Of a stretch of DNA of 64,000 nt, positions 52,601-60,650 are shown in pieces. The position numbers and the translations under genes are program-made. The notes beneath the pieces are model-generated. The model was not told where the DNA came from. It made no database searches and saw only the letters and a list, made by a program, of their open reading frames with translations. Location of the stretch: the NCBI GenBank assembly GCA_943192975.1, contig CALPCJ010000015.1:1-64000 (forward strand), given 5' to 3'. The stretch is from Senimuribacter intestinalis. Its GTDB lineage: Bacteria; Bacillota; Clostridia; Peptostreptococcales; Anaerovoracaceae. The stretch's first letter is position 1, and the number at the start of each line of letters is the position of its first letter.

Positions 52601-52840
52601 GGAATAAAGGCGGCAGTTATCGATTACCGCGATGTAATCCCTAAAATTTCTGAAGACATTCACATTGTTATTAATACGCCGAAAGCCATCAATAAGATTG
52701 GCGCAGATACATTTCCAATTAGGCGTGCAGCGATTGAGCACGGCTTGCCGGTGCTGACCTGTATGGATACAGCTTGGGCATTTGCAAAAGCAGTGAAACA
52801 GAAACAGGAAGGCGCACAGCTGACATACGAAGCGCTGTAA
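49664..52840 (+). CDS. carB: Carbamoyl-phosphate synthase large subunit
   Basis: A 1058-aa synthetase that makes carbamoyl phosphate from bicarbonate, ammonia and two ATP. It has the two homologous ATP-grasp halves: KVLIIGSGPIIIGQAAEFDY and VVGSGPIRIGQGIEFDY begin each half, and EVNPRVSRSSALASKAAGYP and EVNPRASRTVPILSKVTK are the metal-binding segments. The C-terminal allosteric MGS-like domain (FVLYASAGTAVYLKKYGIKA) would bind UMP and possibly ornithine. GGGGGAAG precedes the ATG. It ends at a terminator. Confidence 0.97.
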   Translation: MPRDFTLKKVLIIGSGPIIIGQAAEFDYAGTQACKAISEEGIETILINSNPATIMTDQGIADKVYLEPITEEAVEQILAKERPDGVLAGFGGQTGLNLAMALDEKGVFEKYGVRLLGVNKESIHKAEDREAFKALMLQTGHPIPPSTIATSLEECKVFVEEIGYPVIIRPAYTLGGTGGGIAHNDEELEHFCQLGIEKSAIGQILLEKSVAGWKEVEYEVIRDGKNNCIIICSMENLDPVGVHTGDSIVVAPTQTLTDGQYQMLRDASLSIIRKLEIEGGCNVQFALNPDKDEYIVIEVNPRVSRSSALASKAAGYPIAKIAAKIAIGYSLDELKNYVTESSSACFEPALDYCVVKFPKWPFDKFRTASRKLGTQMKATGEIMAIDRNFESALLKAIASLETEGTGLRVPYVTGLSDSRLMEKLLACDDERIFCIAEAFRRGLAGVEEIFELTQIDRWFLYKIEGIVLMEKTLQSEEITADLVRVAEQRGFTDDEILGLTGMEREVLQDIRLYHDIYPVYKVVDTCAGEFDAVTPYYYSSYGGENESVKSTHEKILVVGSGPIRIGQGIEFDYCCVQGVWALKELGYESIIINNNPETVSTDFDTADKLYFEPLHTDDVMNVIKQERPEGVILQFGGQTSLNLASKLAARSIKILGTQNKYIDLAEDREKFSSLLDLLDIAAPKGCAVRNQEEAFEAVERLGYPLVVRPSFVIGGRAMQVVYSDEELRKYLKEAVKLSHEHPVLIDKYVEGKEIEVDAVADGEDVLIPGIMEHIERTGVHSGDSCTVYPTYSLPEEVLQELLFATKRICRALHIVGLVNIQYVWDGERIYVIEVNPRASRTVPILSKVTKVPMVKLAVAVMTGNKLVDLGYGTGIYPAQNYYAVKVPVFSDAKLTDVDVAVGPEMKSTGEVLGIDTDLDKAIYKGFLGTGTQIPTGGGVFISLKDHDKTEESAAVIKDYMDMGFVLYASAGTAVYLKKYGIKAAVIDYRDVIPKISEDIHIVINTPKAINKIGADTFPIRRAAIEHGLPVLTCMDTAWAFAKAVKQKQEGAQLTYEAL

Positions 52841-52859
52841 TTGATAAAAATAAACATGG

Positions 52860-52892
52860 GAGGCTGTATCATTTTGAAACAGTCTCTTGTTT
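52860..52892 (+). terminator. Terminator of carAB
   Basis: GAGGCTGT (52860-52867) pairs with ACAGTCTC (52879-52886), one G-U pair, then TTGTTT. Confidence 0.75.
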
Positions 52893-52978
52893 ATGGGCAA
52901 TTTTCTGAAAAGAACATTGAAAAAATTGCGGAAAAATGGCATAATAATAAAATATAACATAATACTAGAGAAAGGAAT

Positions 52979-53023
52979 ATGCGTAAACCGCGCGACATAG
53001 AAGCAGCGCGGCGCATGAAATGA
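52979..53023 (+). CDS. 14-residue arginine-rich leader ORF coupled to the permease gene
   Basis: MRKPRDIEAARRMK, preceded by AAAGGA. Its TGA stop overlaps the ATG of the permease gene (ATGA). Four of 14 residues are Arg, all from CGN codons (CGT, CGC, CGG, CGC), which this genome otherwise uses less than AGA. A hairpin, CCGCGC (52988-52993) with GCGCGG (53006-53011), lies within it. The permease ATG has no ribosome site of its own, so translation probably depends on this ORF. Detection of arginine or Arg-tRNA is a speculation. Confidence 0.55.
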   Translation: MRKPRDIEAARRMK

Positions 53024-54396
53024 AAATGGAGATATTGGCACCGATTTTGGCGGTATTGATTTTTGTGGGCATGTTTGTCATGATTGTCCTGGAAAAATTT
53101 GAACGTCATTACATTACGTTAGTTAGCGGCGCACTAGTTTTGGTACTGGTTTTTGGTCTTTGTATGCGGGATATGGACGCCGTGCTGCAAACCCTGAGTC
53201 TGGATAGCCTGTTTGAGTCCGGTTTCTGGATAGGAGAAGGGGAAGAAGGCTCTATGGGAATCAACTGGGCAACGATCATTTTTATTACAGGAATGATGGT
53301 TATGGTAGAAGGTCTTGGAGAAGCAGGATTCTTCCACTGGCTTTGTCTGCTTCTTGCCAGAATGGTCAACTATCGTGTGACACCGCTTTTAATTTGTTTT
53401 ATGTGCATTTCTGCAGGACTTGCCATGTTTATCGACAGCATTACCGTAGTACTTTTTTTAGCTGCAGTGACTGTGGATTTGGGAAAACTTCTCAAATTTA
53501 ATCCAATTCCTATGGTGATTGCAGAAATTTTCTGTGCTAACCTGGGAGGCGCAGCAACCATGAGCGGAGACCCACCGAATATTATTATAGGAACAGCTTT
53601 AGGCTATACTTTTACTGACTTTGCCAGAAATACAGGGCTGATTGTAGCAATCTGTTTTGTTGTTATCGTGGCCTACTTCCTTCTCATATTCAGAAAGGAA
53701 CTGAAAGCAACCGATTCTATGGATAGAAGCGGTTTATCCTGTCCGGAGCCGGCAACAGCAATTCACAACAAAAAACTGTTTATCTATGCAGTGGTTATTT
53801 TCATTGGCGCTATTGTTCTTCTGATGACCCATGCCCAGACTGGTCTTACTGTTGCCACAATCGGCGTCATTATGGCGGTGGTTACGATACTTGGAATGAT
53901 CGTGCTGGAAGATAAGAAAAAGACTGTTGAAGTGCTGAAAAAAGTAGACTATAAGACGCTGCTTTTTTTCATCGGACTATTTGTTTCTGTAGGAGGATTA
54001 GAGGAAACAGGCATACTGGAACTGATGGCGCAGGGCATTATGAATATCTGTCAAGGCAATATCAAGCTGATTTTACTGGTCATTCTGCTGCTGTCAGCTG
54101 TGTGCAGCGCACTAGTGGACAATATTCCGTTTGCAGCAACTATGATTCCGGTGATCAAGTCTATCTCTGCGGCGCAGGGTATCAATCTGTCTATGCTGGC
54201 ATGGACGTTGGCACTGGGGACCGACTTTGGCGGTAATGCAACACCAATTGGCGCTTCTGCTAATGTGGTAGGAACCTCTATCGCAGCCAAGGAAGGACAC
54301 CCGATTGGATGGGGCACCTATTGTAAGTACTGCGTACCGGGCACGATTTTAATTATCGGAATATCTCTGTTGTGTCTGTACGCAAGATATGTATAG
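53020..54396 (+). CDS. SLC13/ArsB/NhaD-type anion permease
   Basis: A 458-aa membrane protein with 10-12 helices of the ion-transporter superfamily. Typical blocks are INWATIIFITGMMVMVEGLGEAG, AMFIDSITVVLFLAAVT, CANLGGAATMSGDPPNIIIGTALG (half-site loop 1) and ALGTDFGGNATPIGASANVVG (half-site loop 2). Substrate options are dicarboxylate, citrate, sulfate, arsenite or Na+/H+ exchange; the sequence does not decide. The ATG at 53020 overlaps the stop of a small leader ORF. The cytidylate-kinase-like gene follows after 24 bp. Confidence 0.87.
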   Translation: MKMEILAPILAVLIFVGMFVMIVLEKFERHYITLVSGALVLVLVFGLCMRDMDAVLQTLSLDSLFESGFWIGEGEEGSMGINWATIIFITGMMVMVEGLGEAGFFHWLCLLLARMVNYRVTPLLICFMCISAGLAMFIDSITVVLFLAAVTVDLGKLLKFNPIPMVIAEIFCANLGGAATMSGDPPNIIIGTALGYTFTDFARNTGLIVAICFVVIVAYFLLIFRKELKATDSMDRSGLSCPEPATAIHNKKLFIYAVVIFIGAIVLLMTHAQTGLTVATIGVIMAVVTILGMIVLEDKKKTVEVLKKVDYKTLLFFIGLFVSVGGLEETGILELMAQGIMNICQGNIKLILLVILLLSAVCSALVDNIPFAATMIPVIKSISAAQGINLSMLAWTLALGTDFGGNATPIGASANVVGTSIAAKEGHPIGWGTYCKYCVPGTILIIGISLLCLYARYV

Positions 54397-54420
54397 AGAT
54401 AAAACAGAAAGGAAATTCCA

Positions 54421-55020
54421 ATGAAAAAACAACTGATTATTACGATTGGAAGAGAAAGCGGAAGCGGCGGACATGAAGTTGCAAAGCAGCTGTCAGAAGC
54501 GTTTCGCATTCCGTTTTACGATAAAGAAAAAATCCAGCAGCTTGTCGCCAAGGAAACCGGTTACGAGTTGGAACTGGTAAAGAAGATGGATGAAAAACCT
54601 GTAAGTAGACTGTTTTCCAGAAGATTTGATGATTTTTCCACATCCGTGCCCGAACATGTGGCTAGAAAAACCTTTGAAATCGTGCAGACCATGGCGAAAG
54701 AAGGGAAATCCTTTGTTCTTGTGGGCCGCTGCGGAGAATATATCCTCCGGGATAATCCTAACATGGTCAGCTTTTTTATCAACGGCAAAAAAGAAGCGAA
54801 AATAAAAAGACTGATAGAGACGGAAGGCTGTGACGCCCATGAAGCAGCCGGTCTGATGAAACAGCGCGACGCAGTCAGAAAGACATATCATAACTATTAT
54901 TGTGATACTAAGTGGGGAGATTCCCGGGGATATAATCTGGTGATTAACTCCTCCGTCCTGGGACTTGAGAAGAGCGTAAAAGTGCTGACAAATTTTGTAG
55001 AAGAGTTCATGGAAGGATAA
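54421..55020 (+). CDS. Cytidylate-kinase-like family protein
   Basis: A 199-aa nucleoside-monophosphate-kinase-like protein (the cytidylate_kin2 type). The P-loop variant is ITIGRESGSGGHEVAKQL; other blocks are IPFYDKEKIQQLVAKETGY, SFVLVGRCGEYILRDNP and YHNYYCDTKWGDSRGYNLVINSS. True cytidylate kinases have a different lid; the substrate of this family is not established. AAAGGAAA precedes the ATG. It forms an operon with the permease. Confidence 0.87.
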   Translation: MKKQLIITIGRESGSGGHEVAKQLSEAFRIPFYDKEKIQQLVAKETGYELELVKKMDEKPVSRLFSRRFDDFSTSVPEHVARKTFEIVQTMAKEGKSFVLVGRCGEYILRDNPNMVSFFINGKKEAKIKRLIETEGCDAHEAAGLMKQRDAVRKTYHNYYCDTKWGDSRGYNLVINSSVLGLEKSVKVLTNFVEEFMEG

Positions 55021-55023
55021 AAG

Positions 55024-55057
55024 TAAGGCTGCCATGCCGGCAGCCTTAAATTTTTTT
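55024..55057. terminator. Bidirectional terminator before argG
   Basis: TAAGGCTGCC, loop ATGCC, GGCAGCCTTA, then TTTTTTT; argG is convergent and ends at 55065. Confidence 0.92.
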
Positions 55058-55064
55058 GAGGATA

Positions 55065-56333
55065 TTATTCTACGAAAGAACCGCCCTTAAAGATCTTTTT
55101 GCCCAGTTCTTTTTGTGCTTCAGGAACGCCCTCCAGGTTTTGCTTCTGGATTGCTCTGATTTTCAGCGGCAGAGAGAATAGGTTGATAAAGCCTTCTGCA
55201 TCGCTCTGATTGTACACTTCATCTTCGCTAAATGTTGCGAACTCTTCGTTGTATAAGGAATATGGAGATTTACTTGCAACAGGCCAAGCGGTGCCCTTGT
55301 AAAGTTTCATCCTTACCGTACCGGTTACCAGCTTTTGTGTTTCGTCTACAAATGCGGAAATGGCTTCACGGAGCGGTGTAAACCAAAGACCGTCGTAAAC
55401 CAGCTGCGCAAATTTCTGAGAGACAATGTTGCGGTACTGCAGGGTATCTCTGTCTAAAATGAGTTTTTCCAGGTCTTTATGCGCTGCGAATAAAATGGTG
55501 CCGCCCGGCGTTTCGTATACGCCTCTGGATTTCATGCCGACCAGACGGTTTTCGATGATATCAATGGTCCCGACGCCGTTCTCGCTGCCTAATTTATTTA
55601 ACTCGGTTAAAAGCTCAATTGGACCCATTTTCTTTCCATCTATAGCAACAGGGATGCCTTTTTCAAAATCAATTTCTACATAAGTCGGAGTGTCAGGTGC
55701 GTCCTCTGGCGTCTTTGAAAGTACGTGGATGTCAGGCTTATGCTCGTTCCATGGGTTTTCCAGATTGCCGCCTTCGTGACTAATGTGCCAGATGTTTTCG
55801 TCTCTGGAATAAATTTTTTCTACAGTCTGTGCAATCGGAATGTTGTGCTGATGCGCATATTCAATACACTGTTCACGAGACTGTAGATCCCAGATTCGCC
55901 AAGGTGCGATGATTTTGATAGCAGGATTCAGTGCATGAATAGTGGACTCAAAACGAACCTGGTCGTTACCTTTTCCGGTACAGCCGTGGGCAATGGTAAA
56001 AGCACCTTCAGCTTCAGCGATTTCTACCAGTTTCTTCGCCTGCAGCGGTCTTGCCATGGAAGTACCCAGCAGATAGTCGTTTTCATAGATTGCGTCTGCT
56101 TTTAAAGTTGGATAGATAAAGTCGGTAATGAATTCTTCCTGAATATCTAATATGTAGGCTTTGTCTGCGCCAGTAGCGTAGGCTTTCTTTTCAATTGCAT
56201 CGAAGTCTTCCTTCTGCCCGGTGTTGCAGCAGACTGCGATAACTTCGCAGTTATAGTTCTCTTTTAACCATGCGATGATGATGGATGTGTCCAGACCGCC
56301 GGAATAGGCAAGGACGATTTTTTCTTTTGCCAT
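55065..56333 (-). CDS. argG: Argininosuccinate synthase
   Basis: Joins citrulline and aspartate with ATP. It is 422 aa and starts KEKIVLAYSGGLDTSIIIAW, the PP-loop of the family; LLGTSMARPLQAKKLVE, HGCTGKGNDQVRFE and MKSRGVYETPGG are also present. GGAGGAA precedes the ATG. argH is not adjacent. With arcBAC on the same window the cell has both arginine breakdown and at least part of arginine synthesis; argG could also recycle citrulline. Confidence 0.97.
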   Translation of the reverse strand: MAKEKIVLAYSGGLDTSIIIAWLKENYNCEVIAVCCNTGQKEDFDAIEKKAYATGADKAYILDIQEEFITDFIYPTLKADAIYENDYLLGTSMARPLQAKKLVEIAEAEGAFTIAHGCTGKGNDQVRFESTIHALNPAIKIIAPWRIWDLQSREQCIEYAHQHNIPIAQTVEKIYSRDENIWHISHEGGNLENPWNEHKPDIHVLSKTPEDAPDTPTYVEIDFEKGIPVAIDGKKMGPIELLTELNKLGSENGVGTIDIIENRLVGMKSRGVYETPGGTILFAAHKDLEKLILDRDTLQYRNIVSQKFAQLVYDGLWFTPLREAISAFVDETQKLVTGTVRMKLYKGTAWPVASKSPYSLYNEEFATFSEDEVYNQSDAEGFINLFSLPLKIRAIQKQNLEGVPEAQKELGKKIFKGGSFVE

Positions 56334-56369
56334 AGTGTGTTCCTCCGAATATGTAAATATTTATAATCG

Positions 56370-56423
56370 TGAATAAAAATTAATCAGTGCATGTAATATA
56401 CCACACCTGCCTGAATAAATCAA
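56370..56423 (-). promoter_or_regulatory. argG promoter with ARG-box-like operator
   Basis: On the minus strand, TTGATT (56418-56423), 17-bp spacer and TATATT (56395-56400) form a promoter. TGAATAAAAATTAA at 56370-56383 (reverse TTAATTTTTATTCA) fits the ARG box with one weak position and lies just downstream of the -10, a place where ArgR would block transcription. Confidence 0.6.
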
Positions 56424-56675
56424 GGTTTTTTTGTATTAAAATAATAAAATGTGTAAAAAAATGCATTCTGATATACAAAATAGGATCGTAAAGCGCTTTT
56501 TGTAAAAAATCGGAAGACCCTACAAAAATATAACAAAAATCTAACCTCCTATGGCTATAATGTGAAATATAAAATGAGAAAAGTACTTGCGGATAAAGTA
56601 TAGGGCAGGTACAATAATATTAAACAAGAAAGACCTTTGTAGAACATTAAGTAAATCATTAAGGAGGAAAAAGAA
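56424..56675. other. AT-rich upstream region of the beta-helix surface protein gene
   Basis: A TATAAT at 56555-56560 has no good -35, so another sigma factor or activator may be used. TATAAC and TCTAAC 11 bp apart lie just upstream. No gene is seen. Confidence 0.35.
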
Positions 56676-58625
56676 ATGAAAAAACTATTAACTTCACTGT
56701 TATGCGTAGTGATGGTAATGGCGTTCATGCCGGCAATGGCTTTTGCTGCTGAAGAAGTTGCAGCATCTTTACCGGCAGCAGAAAATGGTGTCATCACTCT
56801 GGAAAGTGACGTTGTACTGAGTGAGACAGCGACTTTTAGCAAAAACGTAACGATCAACGGCAATGGTTATACCATCAGTCCGGCTAGAGACGGACAATTT
56901 ACCGGCGCAAACCTGATTGCAGTTACTGGCGGCACTGCAACTCTCAATAATGTGAGAGTGGATGCAGTTGGCGCTTGCAGAGCGGTTCTGGTAAAAGCAG
57001 GTAAACTGGTTGTTGATGGAAACTCCTATATCACTGGAGGTAAAGCAAGCAGCTATGCCCATGGTGTATATGTAACTGGAAAAGCTGAATTTGAACTGAA
57101 GAGCGGTACGATTTCCGGCAACACTGGAACAAATGTTAACGCAGATTACTACGATGAATACAGCAAAGATTTATGGATTGGCGCTAATGCAAAAGCAGAT
57201 ATTTCCGGTGGTGCTGTAGGTTATGTATTTGTAAATGCAAACGGCTACTCTGGTCAGAACAAAGGCGGTCTGACTGTTTCCGGCGGTTCTGTCACTAACC
57301 TGTACGCAGAAACTGCTGATGGATATGATGCTGACTGCATCGTAAATGGCGGAACAGTTGAAAATGCTATGGTAAGTTCTGCAGCAAATTTGCAGTCCTT
57401 GGTAAATGCAATAGGTATTAAGACAATTCAGCTGAGAACTGATATGGATGTAAATCTGGTAATTCCGGCTGAAGCAGACTTTACACTTGATTTAAACGGC
57501 AAGACTCTTAATGGCGGAACAGTAAAAGGCAAAGCAACAATTACTAACTATGGTAAAGTTGTAATCAACGGAAACGGAACTATTAAGCGTGAGGACAACA
57601 ACACCTCTGGATATTATACGATTAATAACCATGGAACCATGTCCATTAATAGCGGAACTGTAATCAACAACTCCAACAACTCTTCTTTGATTAGAAATGC
57701 TGGTCTGGCTTCCGATAAGGACAAGAATGTAACACTGAATATCAACGGTGGAACGATTGAACAGAAAGAGTTTAACGCAGTAAAGAATGATGACTATGGC
57801 AAACTGAATATCAATGGTGGAACAATCACCAGCGAACACTATGCCGTACAGAACTGGAGCAACGCAACTATTCAAGGTGCAACCATCAACGGCGGTGTTT
57901 ATACTGGTGCATGGGACGATACTATCGGAGCAGGAGATACTGCTATCAGCACAGGTACAACTGTTAAGGGTGATGTTGTAACTGAAGTTTTCGGCAGCGG
58001 TGTAACAGGTAAACCGGAAGTACGCATTTATGCTGGTACAATTGAAGGAAAACTGAATGTTACAGAACAGTCTGATGTAAGAGTTTACGGTGGTAAATTC
58101 GCTGATAAAAATGCAGCTGAATACATTGTAGGTAATCGTGAGATGGATGCAGATGGTAATGTTGTAGCTAAACAGCCTGAAACTCCGGTAACTCCAAATC
58201 CAGGTCCAGTTGGTCCTTCAGAGCCGGTAAATCCTGATACACCGGAACCACCGGTTGACATTGAAGATCCTGATACTCCGCTAGGACCTCTTCCTGACGA
58301 AGAAGTAGCCGCAGCAGTAAAAAGTGCAAAGATAAAGACTACTTCCAAGTTGGTTACTGTAAAAGGCAAGAAAGCAATCAAACTCTCCTGGAAGGGTGCT
58401 GAGGACTTAGAGTTAGATGGATATGAAGTATTCAGATCTGTTAAGAAGAATTCCGGATACGGAAAAGTTAAGTATTTTGGACCTACTTCCAAAACCACTT
58501 ACACTAACACTAAGGAACTGAAAAAAGGCAAGACCTACTATTACAAAGTAAGAGGTTACAAGATGGTTGGAGGCCAGAAAGTTTACACTGCATGGTCAAC
58601 AAAAGCTTGGAGAACTGTTAAATAG
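56676..58625 (+). CDS. Secreted beta-helix repeat protein with C-terminal FN3 domain
   Basis: A 649-aa exported protein. The signal peptide ends at AMAFAAEE. Residues ~40-490 are right-handed beta-helix repeats of pectate-lyase/adhesin type, rich in NGG(T/S)I and LNINGGTIEQKE-like turns. A proline-rich linker (residues ~500-545, TPVTPNPGPVGPSEPVNPD) leads to a C-terminal FN3-like domain with YYYKVRGYKMVGGQKVYTAW. There is no LPXTG motif; FN3-like C-termini occur on several other exported proteins in this window. AAGGAGG precedes the ATG. The role is likely adhesion or glycan binding, not established. Confidence 0.87.
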   Translation: MKKLLTSLLCVVMVMAFMPAMAFAAEEVAASLPAAENGVITLESDVVLSETATFSKNVTINGNGYTISPARDGQFTGANLIAVTGGTATLNNVRVDAVGACRAVLVKAGKLVVDGNSYITGGKASSYAHGVYVTGKAEFELKSGTISGNTGTNVNADYYDEYSKDLWIGANAKADISGGAVGYVFVNANGYSGQNKGGLTVSGGSVTNLYAETADGYDADCIVNGGTVENAMVSSAANLQSLVNAIGIKTIQLRTDMDVNLVIPAEADFTLDLNGKTLNGGTVKGKATITNYGKVVINGNGTIKREDNNTSGYYTINNHGTMSINSGTVINNSNNSSLIRNAGLASDKDKNVTLNINGGTIEQKEFNAVKNDDYGKLNINGGTITSEHYAVQNWSNATIQGATINGGVYTGAWDDTIGAGDTAISTGTTVKGDVVTEVFGSGVTGKPEVRIYAGTIEGKLNVTEQSDVRVYGGKFADKNAAEYIVGNREMDADGNVVAKQPETPVTPNPGPVGPSEPVNPDTPEPPVDIEDPDTPLGPLPDEEVAAAVKSAKIKTTSKLVTVKGKKAIKLSWKGAEDLELDGYEVFRSVKKNSGYGKVKYFGPTSKTTYTNTKELKKGKTYYYKVRGYKMVGGQKVYTAWSTKAWRTVK

Positions 58626-58671
58626 TTTCTGGCAAATAGAATGAAAATAATTTAAGTGATAAATGAACGAA

Positions 58672-58707
58672 GAAGCTGTCTCAAAGTAAAATGAGACAGC
58701 TTCTTTT
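58672..58707 (+). terminator. GTCTCA-type terminator of the beta-helix gene
   Basis: GAAGCTGTCTCA (58672-58683) pairs perfectly with TGAGACAGCTTC (58692-58703), followed by TTTT. Confidence 0.92.
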
Positions 58708-58780
58708 CGCTTTTGGGTCAGCAGCCTCTTTAAGCGGTTAATCTAATAGAAAAAGAATCGAGATATGCCCATAATTTGCC

Positions 58781-59179
58781 CCGCGCCAATTTTGGGCTTG
58801 ATTTCTGTATACATGGCGCATACATATGAGGAAGTGCCATGTAGAAAAGTTTTTTTAGAAAAAATGGCGGCGGCAGAAAGAAATGCAGACAGATAGCCAG
58901 AAAAACTTTAGCGTCCTATAGTAAAATATCAAAAAAGTGGATATCAGGCAGCAGGTGCGCGCCAGTTTTTTAGAAAATGAATCCCAATATGGCGTTTGGC
59001 GGATGGCTGGCGCCATGTATACAAAAAAACGCTTAGAAGATGGCGGTTTTCATGGGGTGGACGCCGGATATCCAAAAAAATCTTGAGATTATGGCGCGCC
59101 GGTTTCTCTGCAGCACAGGCTATTACATATTAATCATATTAAATCAGATTGAACTGCATCCCGGCATTTAATCTGGATT
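58781..59179. repeat. Dispersed ~400-bp repeat, copy 2
   Basis: About 85% identical by eye to 32905-33327 and in the same orientation. It keeps the 13-bp inverted repeat (GTATACATGGCGC at 58807-58819, GCGCCATGTATAC at 59010-59022) and the 51-bp ATGGCG/ACAAAAAAA units, but not the reading frames. Both copies follow a related GTCTCA-type terminator, about 75 to 95 bp upstream. Confidence 0.85.
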
Positions 59180-59410
59180 CTTTTTCACTTCAATGTGAAA
59201 TAATCTCTTTGATTTTGTCTTGCACTATTGCCTTATATTTACATTAAAGTGGTGCGGATTTTTATATTCTATCGATAAAACTTCTTTTTTGCAAAAAAAT
59301 TGTCGAAATTTCAAAAAGTACCCTGAGAGTTCCTTTTCAAAATGGTAAAAAAGAGATACACTAAAGGAACCGCTATTTAGCGAAAAACAAAAAGAAAGCG
59401 AGAAGGAGAG
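59180..59410. other. Upstream region of the sigma/anti-sigma operon
   Basis: AT-rich. TTTTCA followed 15-17 bp later by GATACACTA (ending near 59362) is a candidate promoter. No gene is seen. Confidence 0.35.
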
Positions 59411-60073
59411 TTGACAGAAAAAGAACTTTCAGAAAGAAGAGCAGTACTTTGTGAGAAATATGACAAGATACTGGGATTAACTTATCACTTTGGTGTGGCA
59501 GACAGCGACAGAGATGATGTTGTGCAGGAAGTGTTTGTTGCAGCTTATTTACATTTGCATCAGCTGCGGGACATAGAGAGCATGGATTCTTGGTTGTATA
59601 AAATTGCCATGAGAAAAGCGGGACGAATCGGAAGGAAAAGTAAAAGGCGAGAAGACAAAGAGCTTTTGTACGAATCCTGTGAGCAGGAGCTTGACAGGAT
59701 TAGCGCAGAAGAATATGCGTCAAAGATAGACTTCAGCGATGAAGACATCTTTGAAATGGTAAATAGTCTGAAGCCGCCAGCGCCGGAAATAATCAGACTC
59801 CGCTATGTATCGGAATTGAGCATGGTGGAGATAGCAAAGCTTTTAAAGATGAATTACAATTCGGTGAAAACGATAGAACGCAGAGCGAAAAAAGAACTGG
59901 AGAAAATGATAAGTGAGGGAAAGCATGAAACGAGAAGAGAGAGAAAACCTGAAGAAGAACGAGCAGAAGTTTATGGAGGAGATAGGAGCGGCACTGAAGA
60001 GACACGAAAAGAAGACAAAACTAGACGCAGAGGTGTTGGAAGGCTGGGTCACAGCTGCCAGGGAGAAGAGTAG
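59411..60073 (+). CDS. ECF-like sigma-70 family RNA polymerase sigma factor
   Basis: A 220-aa sigma factor. Region 2 is DVVQEVFVAAYLHLHQLRDIESMDSWLYKIAMRKAGR and region 4 is APEIIRLRYVSELSMVEIAKLLKMNYNSVKTIERRAKKEL. The start is TTG at 59411 close behind AAGGAG; no ATG fits before region 2. The reading frame continues ~50 residues past region 4 as a highly charged tail and overlaps the next gene by 149 bp, an unusual length. The adjacent membrane protein is a likely anti-sigma factor. Confidence 0.85.
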   Translation: MTEKELSERRAVLCEKYDKILGLTYHFGVADSDRDDVVQEVFVAAYLHLHQLRDIESMDSWLYKIAMRKAGRIGRKSKRREDKELLYESCEQELDRISAEEYASKIDFSDEDIFEMVNSLKPPAPEIIRLRYVSELSMVEIAKLLKMNYNSVKTIERRAKKELEKMISEGKHETRRERKPEEERAEVYGGDRSGTEETRKEDKTRRRGVGRLGHSCQGEE

Positions 60074-60641
60074 AGCTAGGAAGAGGAAGTATATGGCTGC
60101 GATATCCTGTGTTGTGATTGTTTGCGCAGGTACTTTTAGTGCAATGAACTTGCTGGTGCCGGATGCTGCAATTGCTGGGAAAAACGGTCCGGTTACAATG
60201 GAGGATGGAAACAGCACAATTGTAAAAAATAATGCTGAAGACCCGGGAGCAAACTTAGGCGGCGATACGATGATTGAAACAGAATGGGATAAGGTTGCAA
60301 CTATAAAGAAAAACTATCCGGACTTGCTGATTCCAGGCTACGTGCCAGAGGGATATGAGTTTAAAGAGCTGCGGGTAGAGGTGACGGAGTTTTTTAGCTC
60401 ATATAGTTATATGTATACAAGTGAGGATGGTGTAATTAAATTCGTACAAGTAACAGGAGCAGAAGTGAAAATAATAAATGATTATAATTATCTTATAGAA
60501 ACAGAAAAAGGAATAGAACTTAGAATGAAGGAAGATGAAAAGCGTAATGCGAATTTTCTTCTGGATAATAATGTGTGTACCATTGAAGGAGAACTATCAG
60601 AGCAAGAATTCGGGAACATCGCTGATAACTTAGAGAGATGA
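59925..60641 (+). CDS. Probable anti-sigma factor, single-pass membrane protein
   Basis: A 238-aa protein. Residues ~1-60 are charged and helical (the likely sigma-binding part), one transmembrane helix follows (YMAAISCVVIVCAGTFSAMN), and the exterior part contains IPGYVPEGYEFKELRVEVTEFF, a DUF4367-like block found in sensor domains of anti-sigma factors. The start is ATG at 59925 after GTGAGGGA; an upstream ATG at 59913 is possible. It overlaps the sigma gene by 149 bp. Confidence 0.75.
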   Translation: MKREERENLKKNEQKFMEEIGAALKRHEKKTKLDAEVLEGWVTAAREKSRARKRKYMAAISCVVIVCAGTFSAMNLLVPDAAIAGKNGPVTMEDGNSTIVKNNAEDPGANLGGDTMIETEWDKVATIKKNYPDLLIPGYVPEGYEFKELRVEVTEFFSSYSYMYTSEDGVIKFVQVTGAEVKIINDYNYLIETEKGIELRMKEDEKRNANFLLDNNVCTIEGELSEQEFGNIADNLER

Positions 60642-60650
60642 TGAGTCTCT

